Of a stretch of DNA of 64,000 nt, positions 24,661-34,265 are shown in pieces. The translations under genes were made by a program, and so were the position numbers. Each line of letters begins with the position of its first letter. Position 1 is the first letter of the stretch. The notes beneath the pieces are model-generated. The model saw only the letters and a list, made by a program, of their open reading frames with translations. It was not told where the DNA came from and did not search any database. Origin of the DNA: Methanospirillum stamsii (GTDB lineage: Archaea > Halobacteriota > Methanomicrobia > Methanomicrobiales > Methanospirillaceae); contig NZ_QGMZ01000008.1 in assembly GCF_003173335.1 (NCBI RefSeq), positions 62,001 to 126,000 of the forward strand, in the 5' to 3' direction.

Positions 24661-25892
24661 TCGATCAGTGTCCCCATTCCGATGAGTCTCCATCTTCCCC
24701 CGACCTGTCTGCTAATTGCAATGGGTGAGCCGATACTTGCACAGACCGGACGTTTCAGGATAACTTCTGCAGCATCCTTTCTGGTATTACTAACAACACC
24801 GACGGTTACTGCAGTCCCGACTGACAACATCAGCGGTTCGCGTTGCTTGAGTGGTTCAATGGTAACTTCGCTGTTTGATCCAACGACCCGTTCCATGAGT
24901 TTTACTGAAAACCACATCTTCTCCCAGACCGGAGGCAGTTTGCCAACATGACCCAGTACCTGTCCGGCAAGCATGTCACTCTTTGTGATAGCAGGATCCA
25001 GTTTTGTTCCAATGGCAAGAAGACCGCCCGGAGTTGCAACATGGACTTTTTTCTGCCCTTTGTGGATCTCGGTTACCTTGGTGATGATGGGTTCCCACTT
25101 TGTCTTATTCTCAATCAGATTCTGGATTCCGGGTCTTATCTCAACCTCTGCTCCATCTTCCACAAGGCCCCTGATGAGTGATCCTCCGACGACTCCTCCT
25201 TTGACATCCTTCCAGCTGCAACCAGGCCGGTTCACATCAAATGACCGTGCAATAAGCATTACCGGGTCAGCTTCCGGATGACGTGAGGGCTCAGGAATAA
25301 TCTCGTCAAGAGCCTGGATTAAAGCCCAGATATTGATATTCTTTTGTGCTGAAACCGGAATTATCGGTGCATTCTCAGCGATTGTCCCCTTGACAAATGC
25401 CTTTATCTCTTCATAATTCCGGATGGCTTCCTTATGAGAGACGACATCAATTTTATTCTGGACAATGACGATCTTTTTGATCCCGACCAGTTCCAGTGCC
25501 ATGAGGTGTTCTTTCGTCTGGGGCTGCGGGCACCTGTCAGCTGCGGATATGACCAGCATTGCACCGTCCATAAGGGCTGATCCGGAGAGCATCGTTGCCA
25601 TCAGTGTTTCGTGGCCCGGAGCATCAACAAATGAAACGGCCCTGAATGGTTCTGTCTCACTTTCACACCGGGTACATTCCGGGGTTGTGGTAAGACCTTC
25701 AGGCCCGCGACATTTCCTGCACCGGTAGAAAACTGCGTCAGCATATCCAAGTCTGATGGATATTCCCCTTTTCATCTCCTCACTATGTCTGTCTGTCCAG
25801 ACGCCGGTGAGGGTATTTACCAGTGTGGTCTTGCCGTGATCGACATGACCGACTACACCGATATTTGTATTTGGAATTATATCTTCTGACAC
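24657..25892 (-). CDS. eif2g: Translation initiation factor 2 subunit gamma
   Basis: A 411-residue GTPase that delivers initiator Met-tRNA to the ribosome as part of the aIF2 heterotrimer. G1 is VGHVDHGKTTL, the switch region precedes VDAPGHET (G3), and NKIDVV is G4. A zinc knuckle with CRKC and CTRC is inserted after switch 1, as in all gamma subunits. Domains 2 and 3 are intact to residue 411. The start is a GTG with the strong upstream Shine-Dalgarno AGGAGGTT at 25905-25912. It is the first gene of the super-operon running left to rdgB. Confidence 0.95.
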   Translation of the reverse strand: MSEDIIPNTNIGVVGHVDHGKTTLVNTLTGVWTDRHSEEMKRGISIRLGYADAVFYRCRKCRGPEGLTTTPECTRCESETEPFRAVSFVDAPGHETLMATMLSGSALMDGAMLVISAADRCPQPQTKEHLMALELVGIKKIVIVQNKIDVVSHKEAIRNYEEIKAFVKGTIAENAPIIPVSAQKNINIWALIQALDEIIPEPSRHPEADPVMLIARSFDVNRPGCSWKDVKGGVVGGSLIRGLVEDGAEVEIRPGIQNLIENKTKWEPIITKVTEIHKGQKKVHVATPGGLLAIGTKLDPAITKSDMLAGQVLGHVGKLPPVWEKMWFSVKLMERVVGSNSEVTIEPLKQREPLMLSVGTAVTVGVVSNTRKDAAEVILKRPVCASIGSPIAISRQVGGRWRLIGMGTLIE

Positions 25893-26019
25893 CAGCTATT
25901 CAACCTCCTTACGTATTTCCATCGGATAATACTTATAGCCATAACCGCGTGCACACCCGGTTCCATGGGAACAATCTGGTGTGATGTTTCAATCGAGGTG
26001 GCTTTTTTATCCAATCTGA
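25893..26019 (-). promoter_or_regulatory. Leader and probable promoter of the aIF2-gamma super-operon
   Basis: On the minus strand this 127-base spacer contains GGCTATAAGTATTATCC near 25924-25940, a plausible TATA element. The Shine-Dalgarno AGGAGGTT follows it, ahead of the GTG start. No other gene was seen. The upstream DUF2098 gene could also read through, so this may be an internal promoter. Confidence 0.35.
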
Positions 26020-26313
26020 CTATCCTGCACCTGAACAGGTACTGTCAAGTGCCGGGTTTTCTTCAAGTGATTCTTCTTCAAGCCGGCGCCTTTCCCTCTC
26101 AAGACCTGCAAGTTGTTCATCACGACCGATTTCTTTTTTCGTCTTTATTGACAGTTCAGCAGGGATGAGTTGATCCAGTCGGTACAAGAGTTTGGTGGAA
26201 TCAAGTTCCGCAAACTGCCTGCCGTCTTTGGTGACTAGTCTGGTTACCAGTCCTGAAGAACCTGTCCGGGGATATCGGACCGCTGTTCCTGGTTCAATAT
26301 TCTCATGACTCAT
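26020..26313 (-). CDS. DUF2098-family protein
   Basis: A 97-residue protein of a small family found mainly in methanogens. The N-terminal 60 residues form a probable SH3-like barrel: GTAVRYPRTGSSGLVTRL followed by FAELDSTKLLYR, the conserved core of DUF2098. The remaining 40 residues are charged and helical. Function is unknown. It precedes the aIF2-gamma operon on the same strand and follows aglB by 27 bases. Confidence 0.75.
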   Translation of the reverse strand: MSHENIEPGTAVRYPRTGSSGLVTRLVTKDGRQFAELDSTKLLYRLDQLIPAELSIKTKKEIGRDEQLAGLERERRRLEEESLEENPALDSTCSGAG

Positions 26314-26340
26314 AAGCTATCTTTTTTACTCGACTACTGG

Positions 26341-28926
26341 TTATTTGATGATTCCGCCATTGATTTGATCTTCAGTGATGGAATATTCTGCCTTGGTCTT
26401 CACATTCCGGTACTTACCTGGGATGGTTATTGCCCCAATCGTCGTTTCTGTGGGATATGGGACAGTAAACGTTCCATTTTTACTCTCCGTACGATAGGTA
26501 AAAGCACGTCCTGCATTTGTTTTAATATCCAGTTCAAGTACTCCATCACCCGGAATTGTAGCACCTTTTACGTATTCGAAAATCTTCACATATCGAAGAT
26601 CAGCCATTTCCGCGGGGGTTGCCCTGGATTTGGACTCATAAATAAGCCGGTAATGGCCAAGAGATGATACCGGGCTGACCGGGTCGGTATATCCGAAATT
26701 GGTAAGAATTACATCATGATTTGGATTATCAGATGCATTGAATGCCTCCATGAGTGCCTTGCCTGCGGTATAATTTGTTTCAGATCCACCAACCACCACA
26801 GGGTTTGGAAGTCCTGAAGCTGAAGGTTTCATGTATTCGATGAAATAGACGTTTCCTGGCTCTGTATACGAACCATCAAAGTTGAACAGTCGTGATATCA
26901 TCGTCTGATAATACTCATCAGTCAGAATTGGGTAATTAACTCCTGACTTTGGATCATCCGGGTTCGGGAAGATAAAAGTTCGCTGATATGGATAAACACC
27001 GACATCTGGATCATCCCAGGTAGACATTGCCCAGAATTTCCCGGTATCCATCTCATAATCTGCAATCACGTATTTTGTACGTAAATTATCCAGTATTTGG
27101 TTTGCTTCACTTTCATTTTGTGTCATGAAAAACCGTGCAGATCCATTCGGACCGTTTACTCCGTACTGGAATGGATTCGCATTTGGCATTCGTTTTCCAA
27201 GGAAGGTGATAATATGACCATAATCCCACCATGACATGACTCCATATGCTTCATCTGGATAGGTGAAGTTCTTCTTATCATATATGGCATAATAGTCCAA
27301 ACCTGGATCCGGAGTATTTTTCTCAAGCCATTCGGTTGTTTCCCGCCAGTCCGGATTGAGGTTATATGCACTCATCATCATGTCCCTACCGAGTGCCTGG
27401 TATGAAAAGAGAAGGGCAAGAACAATGATGACAGCAAGGACAACATATGATATCCCTTTAACAGGTCCGGAAATTGCATGTGATTCCGGGAAGGACTGCT
27501 TTTCATGCCCTTTTACGGTCTTTTTCTTTGGACCCTGCTGTGATGTATGGTGCTGTGTCTCAAGGGTTTCAGAAGGTTTCTCTGAAGATGTACTAATTGG
27601 TTTTTTTATGAGATTCAGGGCAAATCCAACTGCAATTCCTGCAAGGATGGCAACCGGAACTGCAAGGTAGTATTCATATCTGATATGCTGCCATGTTGAA
27701 TAGAAGATAACCAGTGCCCATATCAGGGTAAAAGCATGTGAGGGACAGAGTTCTTTTCTGATCCGGTACAATAAAACCGCCGCTCCTGCTCCAAAAAGCA
27801 GTAGACTGTACTGGAATGTCCTCCATGCATCATCCCATGTCCAGGGACGTGCTTCCTGGATGGTTTTCCAGTGTATGTCATCGCTTCCGAAAAATCCGAT
27901 TGCATTTTCAATCAGGTACTTATACAAGTCAGGCAGGAGAACGGCAAGTAAAACAAGGCCCAGAATGGTAACTCCAAGAATGACCCCTACATAATACCAG
28001 TATGGTTTATCTCTGAGCTGGTATGAAAATCCGAATAATATGATATTGCCCAAAATAAGAAGAGAATATGCTATCGGATGGCCGATTGTATAATAGTTCA
28101 GTCCTCCCTCGGCATGAACTCCGATAATGAAGAAACCGATAATTGCGGTTAAAAATGTTATTGAATTAATAAATAGTGCAGATGCCCCGAGATGTCCGAG
28201 ATATCTCTGGATGATAAACCACACCGGGGTAAACATTCCGACAATAAGGGCAAATAGAATCATTGTCGGCATCAGGGAGAGGCCAAGAACATATGCCAGT
28301 CCACAGAGTAATCCCAGAAGGGCAGGAACCTTCCATGTTTCTTTATCTGCGATATCGACCGGATGTTTCCGACAATACACGAGTGCCGAGATATAACAGA
28401 GACAAAAGATGGTACTGAATAACACTTCACCCACGTGGTGATCCAGATACCCGTAATAAGACCGGAAGAAAAACTGTCCTGGTACGATGGCGATAAAAAA
28501 TGCTGCTACGATTCCTGCTTTCCAGTCTGCAATTCTGCTGACAAGAAGATACACTACCGGAACCATTAGGGCTGCCATTACGCAGGGAATAAAGAGGGAG
28601 ACTGAAATGAGATCCGGTCTTGTGACCGCTCCAGCCAGCAGGCAGACTGTTGCACCGATGAAGGGAAAGAGAGGTCCCCAGTGCATGGGCTGGCCGTTTG
28701 GAAAGAATGTCATCGGATCAAACCAGGAAACATTCGGGTAGTTGGCAATGACCTGTTCTATTCGTCTGAGCTGATAGGTCGGGTCATCCATTCCCACAAA
28801 TAACAGGACATCAGGGTTTCCTGAATATGCCGGGAGAGTTCGAATAATAAACGAAATGAGTGTCAGCAGGAGTACAGCAACTCCTAGTATGAGAGTGAAG
28901 GGGTTTAAAAATCTGGAATATTTCAT
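26341..28926 (-). CDS. aglB: Dolichyl-phosphooligosaccharide-protein glycotransferase (STT3/AglB)
   Basis: An 861-residue multi-pass membrane oligosaccharyltransferase that transfers lipid-linked glycans to Asn in N-x-S/T sequons of secreted proteins. The first acidic motif is GMDDPTYQLRR near residue 46, in the first external loop. About a dozen hydrophobic helices occupy residues 10-500, interrupted by a polar cytoplasmic loop of about 40 residues around 430-470. The hallmark WWDYGH sits in the soluble C-terminal half, followed by a beta-rich region. All features are intact. It lies next to two glycosyltransferases and an amino-sugar operon. The exported proteins in this window carry sequons and are plausible substrates. 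Confidence 0.95.
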   Translation of the reverse strand: MKYSRFLNPFTLILGVAVLLLTLISFIIRTLPAYSGNPDVLLFVGMDDPTYQLRRIEQVIANYPNVSWFDPMTFFPNGQPMHWGPLFPFIGATVCLLAGAVTRPDLISVSLFIPCVMAALMVPVVYLLVSRIADWKAGIVAAFFIAIVPGQFFFRSYYGYLDHHVGEVLFSTIFCLCYISALVYCRKHPVDIADKETWKVPALLGLLCGLAYVLGLSLMPTMILFALIVGMFTPVWFIIQRYLGHLGASALFINSITFLTAIIGFFIIGVHAEGGLNYYTIGHPIAYSLLILGNIILFGFSYQLRDKPYWYYVGVILGVTILGLVLLAVLLPDLYKYLIENAIGFFGSDDIHWKTIQEARPWTWDDAWRTFQYSLLLFGAGAAVLLYRIRKELCPSHAFTLIWALVIFYSTWQHIRYEYYLAVPVAILAGIAVGFALNLIKKPISTSSEKPSETLETQHHTSQQGPKKKTVKGHEKQSFPESHAISGPVKGISYVVLAVIIVLALLFSYQALGRDMMMSAYNLNPDWRETTEWLEKNTPDPGLDYYAIYDKKNFTYPDEAYGVMSWWDYGHIITFLGKRMPNANPFQYGVNGPNGSARFFMTQNESEANQILDNLRTKYVIADYEMDTGKFWAMSTWDDPDVGVYPYQRTFIFPNPDDPKSGVNYPILTDEYYQTMISRLFNFDGSYTEPGNVYFIEYMKPSASGLPNPVVVGGSETNYTAGKALMEAFNASDNPNHDVILTNFGYTDPVSPVSSLGHYRLIYESKSRATPAEMADLRYVKIFEYVKGATIPGDGVLELDIKTNAGRAFTYRTESKNGTFTVPYPTETTIGAITIPGKYRNVKTKAEYSITEDQINGGIIK

Positions 28927-29051
28927 TACATCACGTCCGATTTATTAAATGGGTCTGTGTTTTATGCAGGTTCACTAGTTTAGGAGGATTAGTGAGTTTG
29001 CATGATCAAATTTCATTTGAGTCAGAAATCTAATACGCAATATGCATCATT
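28927..29051 (-). promoter_or_regulatory. Spacer upstream of aglB
   Basis: This 125-base AT-rich spacer separates aglB from the upstream glycosyltransferase gene. It contains AT-rich candidates around 28940-28950 and 29025-29040 on the minus strand but no decisive TATA element. It is the longest gap in the glycosylation cluster, so aglB may have its own promoter. Confidence 0.25.
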
Positions 29052-30140
29052 TCAGATATTCTGGTTTTCAATACACGTGCGTACATATGTTATGAGTTGG
29101 TCCTTAAATATGTGATAATCAAATAACTCCGCTCTGTGTACACAATTACTTGCAAACTCCTCCGGATTTTCGTCTATCTTTCTTATCGCTGATGCAATTT
29201 CTTCAGGTTCCGGACCAACCAGAAGACCGGTCATGCCATCAACGACTGTTTCAAGATACCCCCCTTCTTTCACCGCCACTACAGGTTTTCCTGATGCCAT
29301 CGCTTCTAATGGCGTGATACCAAAGTCTTCATCGATTGCAGTGGTGATAAATCCTCTACAGGTGGAATATAACTGAAATAATCTCTCATCACTGACTGTG
29401 TTGAGGAAAATTACGTTCTTAGGTGCTGAGTTGACAATTTTTTCATACCGCGGATATATTTTTCCTGCAACGATGAGTTTTTTTGAAGGTAGCAGTCTGA
29501 ATGTTTCAATCTGTAGTTCGATTCTTTTCCATTTGTCAACACGAGTTACTGACAACCAGAAATCTCCGTATTCAAAATTGTGATATTCATTCAGATGCAC
29601 AGGCGGATAGAGTACTTTTGCATCCCGCTGGTATGTCTTCCATATTCTGTTTCTGGTATTATGAGAATTACAAGCGATATTTGTTACGTATTTTTTTACA
29701 AACCGCTGGTCCAGGAATCTGAAAAGATTCAGAATACTTATCATTAAGGGTTTTTTGATACCTGATAATTCATTAATGGAAGGATAATACATGTCATAAA
29801 AAACCCTTCTTGGAGTATGCATATAATATACATGAAAAACCTTGTGCACCAGATACCGAAGGGCCATATCATCCATGACAATAAAAAAGTCATATGGCAA
29901 TGATACATTTCTAAACATATTCATGCCAAAAAGTTGTTTTAATGGTTCATCCGGCAATTTTTTCTTTAATTGGTGAAAATGAACCTCCTGAGAGATTGGA
30001 TATACCTGAAAAAAATGAGAGTCAACACTCAGACATACAATGGTTGCATCAAGTGCCCGGGCAATATCTATCTCCAGCCTCTCTGCTCCTCCAGGAATGA
30101 TGAAATCCCGGCAGGTCAGCAGTGCAATCTTCATGCTCAT
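29052..30140 (-). CDS. Glycosyltransferase family 4 protein
   Basis: A 362-residue GT-B fold glycosyltransferase, cytoplasmic or peripheral membrane. The N-terminal domain starts MKIALLTCRDFIIPGGAERLE, where 18 residues suffice to identify the GT4 acceptor domain with its GGAER loop. The C-terminal donor domain has LSVTRVDKWKRIEL and the EX7E-type motif DEDFGITPLEAMASGKPVVA, followed by GGYLETV. It probably adds a sugar to a lipid-linked N-glycan precursor for AglB, given the adjacent gene. Donor and linkage cannot be told. Confidence 0.88.
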   Translation of the reverse strand: MSMKIALLTCRDFIIPGGAERLEIDIARALDATIVCLSVDSHFFQVYPISQEVHFHQLKKKLPDEPLKQLFGMNMFRNVSLPYDFFIVMDDMALRYLVHKVFHVYYMHTPRRVFYDMYYPSINELSGIKKPLMISILNLFRFLDQRFVKKYVTNIACNSHNTRNRIWKTYQRDAKVLYPPVHLNEYHNFEYGDFWLSVTRVDKWKRIELQIETFRLLPSKKLIVAGKIYPRYEKIVNSAPKNVIFLNTVSDERLFQLYSTCRGFITTAIDEDFGITPLEAMASGKPVVAVKEGGYLETVVDGMTGLLVGPEPEEIASAIRKIDENPEEFASNCVHRAELFDYHIFKDQLITYVRTCIENQNI

Positions 30141-30211
30141 TTTTTAAAATTCTTACCTTATTGTTGTTTTTGAAGATTCAATCCTGCGCTTTTTTCTTCT
30201 TCGTGTATTTT

Positions 30212-31360
30212 TTATGAAACAATCTCATTTGTATATCTGGTTGCTATCTCTTCCCATTTCATATCATGGGGCGGACTGTATGGCTTTGTTACCCGGTGTA
30301 AGAAAAGGTCTGCCATTGCATCTGAAAGACCAGGTACATCTAAAGGTTCAATAAAAGTTGTTCCATCATACGTACCAAGACTTTCTGTAAGCCCCCCGAC
30401 ATTGGATGCAATAATCGGGAGTCCATATGCAATACCGATGTGTGCAACTCCACTTTGAGATGCACGGGTGTATGGGAGAACCAGAATGTCTGCTGCAGAA
30501 AAGATATCCGGAATGTCAGTATCTGCAAGATATCTGTTATCCAGGATAATTTTATCCCGGACAAAAGATTGTTCAATTCTGGTTATTGATTCCTGATCTT
30601 CCCAGGCTTCTCCGGCAATGATGAGTACCGATTCATTCTGAATTTGGGATGGCAATTTTTCAAATGCCTCAATGAGGAAGGATACTCCCTTATATGGTCT
30701 TAAGAGGCCGAAAAAGAGAAAGATATATCTTCCGGACACCCCCAGTTTTTGTTTACTTGCTTCCCTGTCCAATACTGGATAATGGTCATATAGACCATGG
30801 GGGATAACGCAGATATCTGCCGGATGGATATCATACTGTGAGGCGATAAGATGGCGGTCATGTTCTGAATGGACCACATATTTTTTGGCCGCATTTCTAA
30901 TGATTCGCCCCATGCTTTTTGCATATAATCGGATGGGAAGAATTGCATATTCCAGGGGATCGACAACCTCATGGAATTCAATAATAAACCGGGTTTTTTT
31001 ACCAGATAACAGGATCAACGCCAGATACATATGTGCAACACTGGATGTCCACCATTCAAGGATGGTAACATCTGATTTCCGGATTACTCTGGCACATGAT
31101 GCCCATGAGAATGGGTTATACCAATCGAGGATTTCGTAGATATTTACCTGGTTGGAAATGCATACGTTAACTCCCGTCTGTCCGATTCGTTTCCATCCTG
31201 GAAACAGGCGTTTCGGGAGCATGTTGCGAAATAACATCGCATTTACCTGATTTTTAAGAGACAATGCATTACAAAGCCTGATGGTATAATAACTGATTCC
31301 TGATAAAAACCTGGTTGAGGGTCCGATGACAGAGATGGTAAGTTGCTTTTCTCTCTTCAT
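30212..31360 (-). CDS. Glycosyltransferase family 4 protein
   Basis: A 382-residue GT-B glycosyltransferase. The N-terminal domain contains IGPSTRFLSGISYYTIRL, and the C-terminal domain has FGLLRPYKGVSFLIEAF and the nucleotide-sugar region VLPYTRASQSGVAHIGIAYG followed by ASNVGGL. The EX7E motif is degenerate: Gly/Ala replace the usual first Glu in the SGVAH segment. Catalysis may therefore differ, though many GT4 enzymes vary here. Its start overlaps the glmS stop by four bases, which ties it tightly to UDP-amino-sugar production and suggests HexNAc transfer. Confidence 0.87.
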   Translation of the reverse strand: MKREKQLTISVIGPSTRFLSGISYYTIRLCNALSLKNQVNAMLFRNMLPKRLFPGWKRIGQTGVNVCISNQVNIYEILDWYNPFSWASCARVIRKSDVTILEWWTSSVAHMYLALILLSGKKTRFIIEFHEVVDPLEYAILPIRLYAKSMGRIIRNAAKKYVVHSEHDRHLIASQYDIHPADICVIPHGLYDHYPVLDREASKQKLGVSGRYIFLFFGLLRPYKGVSFLIEAFEKLPSQIQNESVLIIAGEAWEDQESITRIEQSFVRDKIILDNRYLADTDIPDIFSAADILVLPYTRASQSGVAHIGIAYGLPIIASNVGGLTESLGTYDGTTFIEPLDVPGLSDAMADLFLHRVTKPYSPPHDMKWEEIATRYTNEIVS

Positions 31361-33096
31361 TCTACGGTGACACTTTTTGCAAGATTCCTTGGCATGTCTA
31401 TTTCACGTCCAAGAGAGTCAGCAGTGTGATATGCCAACAATTGCAAAAGAACGGTGGTAGTCAGTACCTGTATCCATGGATGGGCCTCAGGAACCGGAAT
31501 TAAAATATCTGCAATATCATTGAGGTCAATATCATCCTGAATACCGAGAGCTATGAGTGGAGTACCTCTTGATTTCATCTCTTTCAGGTTACCCAGCATG
31601 ACCTCATAGGCGGTTCCCGGAACACATACTGCGATGACCGGAGTTTGGGGGGATAACAGGGCAAATGGACCATGTTTGAGTTCTCCTGCCGCATACGCTT
31701 CGGCATGAATATAAGAGATCTCTTTCATTTTCAGTGCCCCTTCCATCATAACCGGGTAAAAAACGCCTCTTCCTACATAAAAAAGATGCTCTGCATTACT
31801 ACAGAGATCAACAGCTTTTGATAGATCAGTGATTAAAATCTGCTCTATAGCCTGACGGGCATGTGAAAGAGCCTCAGTACATGTTCCTCCGGCAAGCAGG
31901 TTTATAACCTGCATTAAAACACCTACCTGCGCAATAAATGATTTTGAGGATGCTACGCTGATTTCAGGCCCGGCATGCATGAGGAGGGTATCATGGGCAC
32001 TGCGGGTTATTGAGCTGTTGAGCACATTGGTGACTGCAACGGTTTTCACGTTATTACAGATCCCCTTCTTAATTGCCGCCAGGGTATCTGCGGTCTCTCC
32101 ACTCTGGGAAACACCTATGATGACATCATTAAACGGAACTGCTGAATATTTATACTCTGATCCGAGTTCCAGCCTTACAGGGATGCCACAGGCAGATTCC
32201 AGGAGATATCTGAATATCATTCCGGCGTGATATGAACTACCACAGCCGACTACCATAATCGAATTCGCATTCAGGAGTGACTGGGGCAGAGTTTCTTCAG
32301 TTATTGAATGAATTGCATGGTGTATTACATCAGGTTGCTCAAAGATTTCCTTCAGCATGAAGTGGGGAAATCCGCTTTTCATCACGGTGTCCTGAGTCCA
32401 GGTTATCTCACTTATGGTTTTCTCAATGGGGCTATCTCCATTATAAATGGTATATTCCCCTGGCCTGATATCTGCAATATCACCATCATCCAGATAAATA
32501 ACCCGTGAGGTATACTCAAGGAGAGGAGTGATGTCAGATGCTGCAAATATCTCACCGTCTCCAATGCCCAGGACGAGCGGACTCTGGTTTCTCGCTGCGA
32601 TAATCCTCTCTTCCCCTGCTGAAATTACCAAAATAGCATATGATCCTGTCAGAAGTGGAAGAACACTCTTTACGGCATGCAGAAGATCATCAGAATATGC
32701 TTCTTCAATGAGATGGGCTATTACTTCGGTATCGGTCTCTGATCGAAAAATGTGGCCCCTTTCAATAAGATCACGTTTGAGTCCTGCATAATTTTCAATG
32801 ATACCATTATGAACAACTGCTATCTCTTCATTACAATCAAGATGGGGGTGAGCATTAATATCTGAAGGAATTCCATGGGTGGCCCACCTGGTATGACTGA
32901 TACCAAGAGTTCCCTGTAATGAATCTGGTAAGTTCGAAACGGCAGATACTTTCCCTGCCTTTTTATAGATAGAGATCTTTTCTGCAAGGGTTGCAATACC
33001 AAAAGAATCATATCCCCGGTATTCGAGCCTTTTCAGACCTTCAACAAGGACGGGTGCTGCAATTCGGAATCCGGCATACCCAAAAATGCCACACAT
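31357..33096 (-). CDS. glmS: Glutamine--fructose-6-phosphate aminotransferase (isomerizing)
   Basis: A 579-residue enzyme that makes glucosamine 6-phosphate from fructose 6-phosphate and glutamine. The start at 33096 puts MCGIFGYAG at the N-terminus, so Met removal exposes the catalytic Cys of the class II glutaminase; the GTG at 33102 would bury it and is rejected. Glutaminase residues are visible in HTRWATHG and SDTEVIAH. Two SIS sugar-isomerase domains follow (GCGSSYHAGM, SQSGETADTL, and SSKSFIAQVGVL), ending in LAKSVTVE. Placed between the glmU-like and GT4 genes with overlaps, it is the entry enzyme of this UDP-GlcNAc operon. Confidence 0.95.
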   Translation of the reverse strand: MCGIFGYAGFRIAAPVLVEGLKRLEYRGYDSFGIATLAEKISIYKKAGKVSAVSNLPDSLQGTLGISHTRWATHGIPSDINAHPHLDCNEEIAVVHNGIIENYAGLKRDLIERGHIFRSETDTEVIAHLIEEAYSDDLLHAVKSVLPLLTGSYAILVISAGEERIIAARNQSPLVLGIGDGEIFAASDITPLLEYTSRVIYLDDGDIADIRPGEYTIYNGDSPIEKTISEITWTQDTVMKSGFPHFMLKEIFEQPDVIHHAIHSITEETLPQSLLNANSIMVVGCGSSYHAGMIFRYLLESACGIPVRLELGSEYKYSAVPFNDVIIGVSQSGETADTLAAIKKGICNNVKTVAVTNVLNSSITRSAHDTLLMHAGPEISVASSKSFIAQVGVLMQVINLLAGGTCTEALSHARQAIEQILITDLSKAVDLCSNAEHLFYVGRGVFYPVMMEGALKMKEISYIHAEAYAAGELKHGPFALLSPQTPVIAVCVPGTAYEVMLGNLKEMKSRGTPLIALGIQDDIDLNDIADILIPVPEAHPWIQVLTTTVLLQLLAYHTADSLGREIDMPRNLAKSVTVE

Positions 33097-33098
33097 GC

Positions 33099-34265
33099 TC
33101 ACATCACCCGGGTTTTATCCGGAATAACCGTGCAGGAAAAATATTTTTCCGATCTTGAATCTATGACTACTTCATTGCCGACTATTGTGTTCTCAAAAAT
33201 CATGTTATGGGAGCAAAACACTCCATTGCCCATTATAACTCCACATGATGCACGGACCGGGATGGTATTGATAGTAATGAAACCCTCTTTATGTACGACC
33301 ATGGAATTCTCTCCAATCGTACAGCCATTACCAATTACTGATCCGCCGATACTACAATGTGATCCAATAACAACATCATTCATTAGGATAGATTTTTTTA
33401 TCACGGTGAATGGTTCCACGACAACCCGTGATCCGATACTACACCCTGATTCTATCACCGCATGTGGTCCGATATTACAGTCTTCACCAATTATTACCGG
33501 ACCAGATATTACCGTTCCCGGATGAATTTTTGTTCCTTTCCCGATTATTACCTTACCCCGGATGGTGGCTGATGCACTGATATTGCCTGATTTTTGGGGG
33601 ACAATGCTGCTTAACAACCTTCCATTCATCATAAGCAGATCCCAGGGGTATATTGCATCCTGCCATGAATGTGCTCTAACCGCAGCAATTTTTGTTCCCT
33701 GGTGGATTTCCTCCTCAATGACCTCGGTCAGACTATTATGGGATATGCGTGATATCAGGTCAGAACTAAGATAATACACCCCGCAACTTACCGTCATTCG
33801 GGTTGCATGTTCTGGTTTTTCAGTAATCCCTGTGACAAATTCTCCTTCTATTGTGACAACGCCAAAATTTGAAGGTTGTCTGTGAGTGGCATAGAGCAGG
33901 GAGTTTTTTGTTTTTACTATCTCCCTGATTGATTCAGCGTCAATAAAATTATCTCCGGGGATGACCAGTGCATCTCCCTTTATCATATTTCGTGCACAAA
34001 GCAGGGCATGGGCTGTTCCCATTTGTTCAGGCTGCTGGACAATCATCACCGGAAAACTGAGCCTGGCCAGATCTCTCATTACCTGTTCTTTCCGAAATCC
34101 GACCACAACAATAATATCACGGATTCCTGCTTTAACAAGAGAATTTATTGTATGTTCAAGGATTGGTTTGTTTGCAACCGGGATAAGAGCTTTTGGACGG
34201 TTCTGGGTAAGGGGACGAAGTCTGATTCCTTCTCCTGCAGCAAGGATAACCGCTTGAAGGCTCAT
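33099..34265 (-). CDS. GlmU-like sugar nucleotidyltransferase with divergent left-handed beta-helix domain
   Basis: A 388-residue protein. The N-terminal 230 residues form a nucleotidyltransferase (AVILAAGEGIRLRPLTQNRPK, with the LAAGxGxRxRPL signature; PGDNFID as the metal-binding Asp region). The C-terminal part has hexapeptide repeats (GKGTKIHPGTVI, GEDCNIGPHAVIESG) of a left-handed beta-helix. It lacks the ANL-type and DTRRRK acetyltransferase blocks present in its neighbour, ending instead in SCTVIPDKTRV. It is therefore more likely a uridylyl/thymidylyltransferase, or acetylates a different acceptor. It is the second of two tandem paralogues, with overlaps on both sides. Confidence 0.85.
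   Translation of the reverse strand: MSLQAVILAAGEGIRLRPLTQNRPKALIPVANKPILEHTINSLVKAGIRDIIVVVGFRKEQVMRDLARLSFPVMIVQQPEQMGTAHALLCARNMIKGDALVIPGDNFIDAESIREIVKTKNSLLYATHRQPSNFGVVTIEGEFVTGITEKPEHATRMTVSCGVYYLSSDLISRISHNSLTEVIEEEIHQGTKIAAVRAHSWQDAIYPWDLLMMNGRLLSSIVPQKSGNISASATIRGKVIIGKGTKIHPGTVISGPVIIGEDCNIGPHAVIESGCSIGSRVVVEPFTVIKKSILMNDVVIGSHCSIGGSVIGNGCTIGENSMVVHKEGFITINTIPVRASCGVIMGNGVFCSHNMIFENTIVGNEVVIDSRSEKYFSCTVIPDKTRVM

Noticed and set aside
24283-24693. PIN protein as a VapC toxin
   Set aside because: There is no VapB-like antitoxin gene beside it, and it sits translationally coupled between aIF2-gamma and Rpo7 genes.
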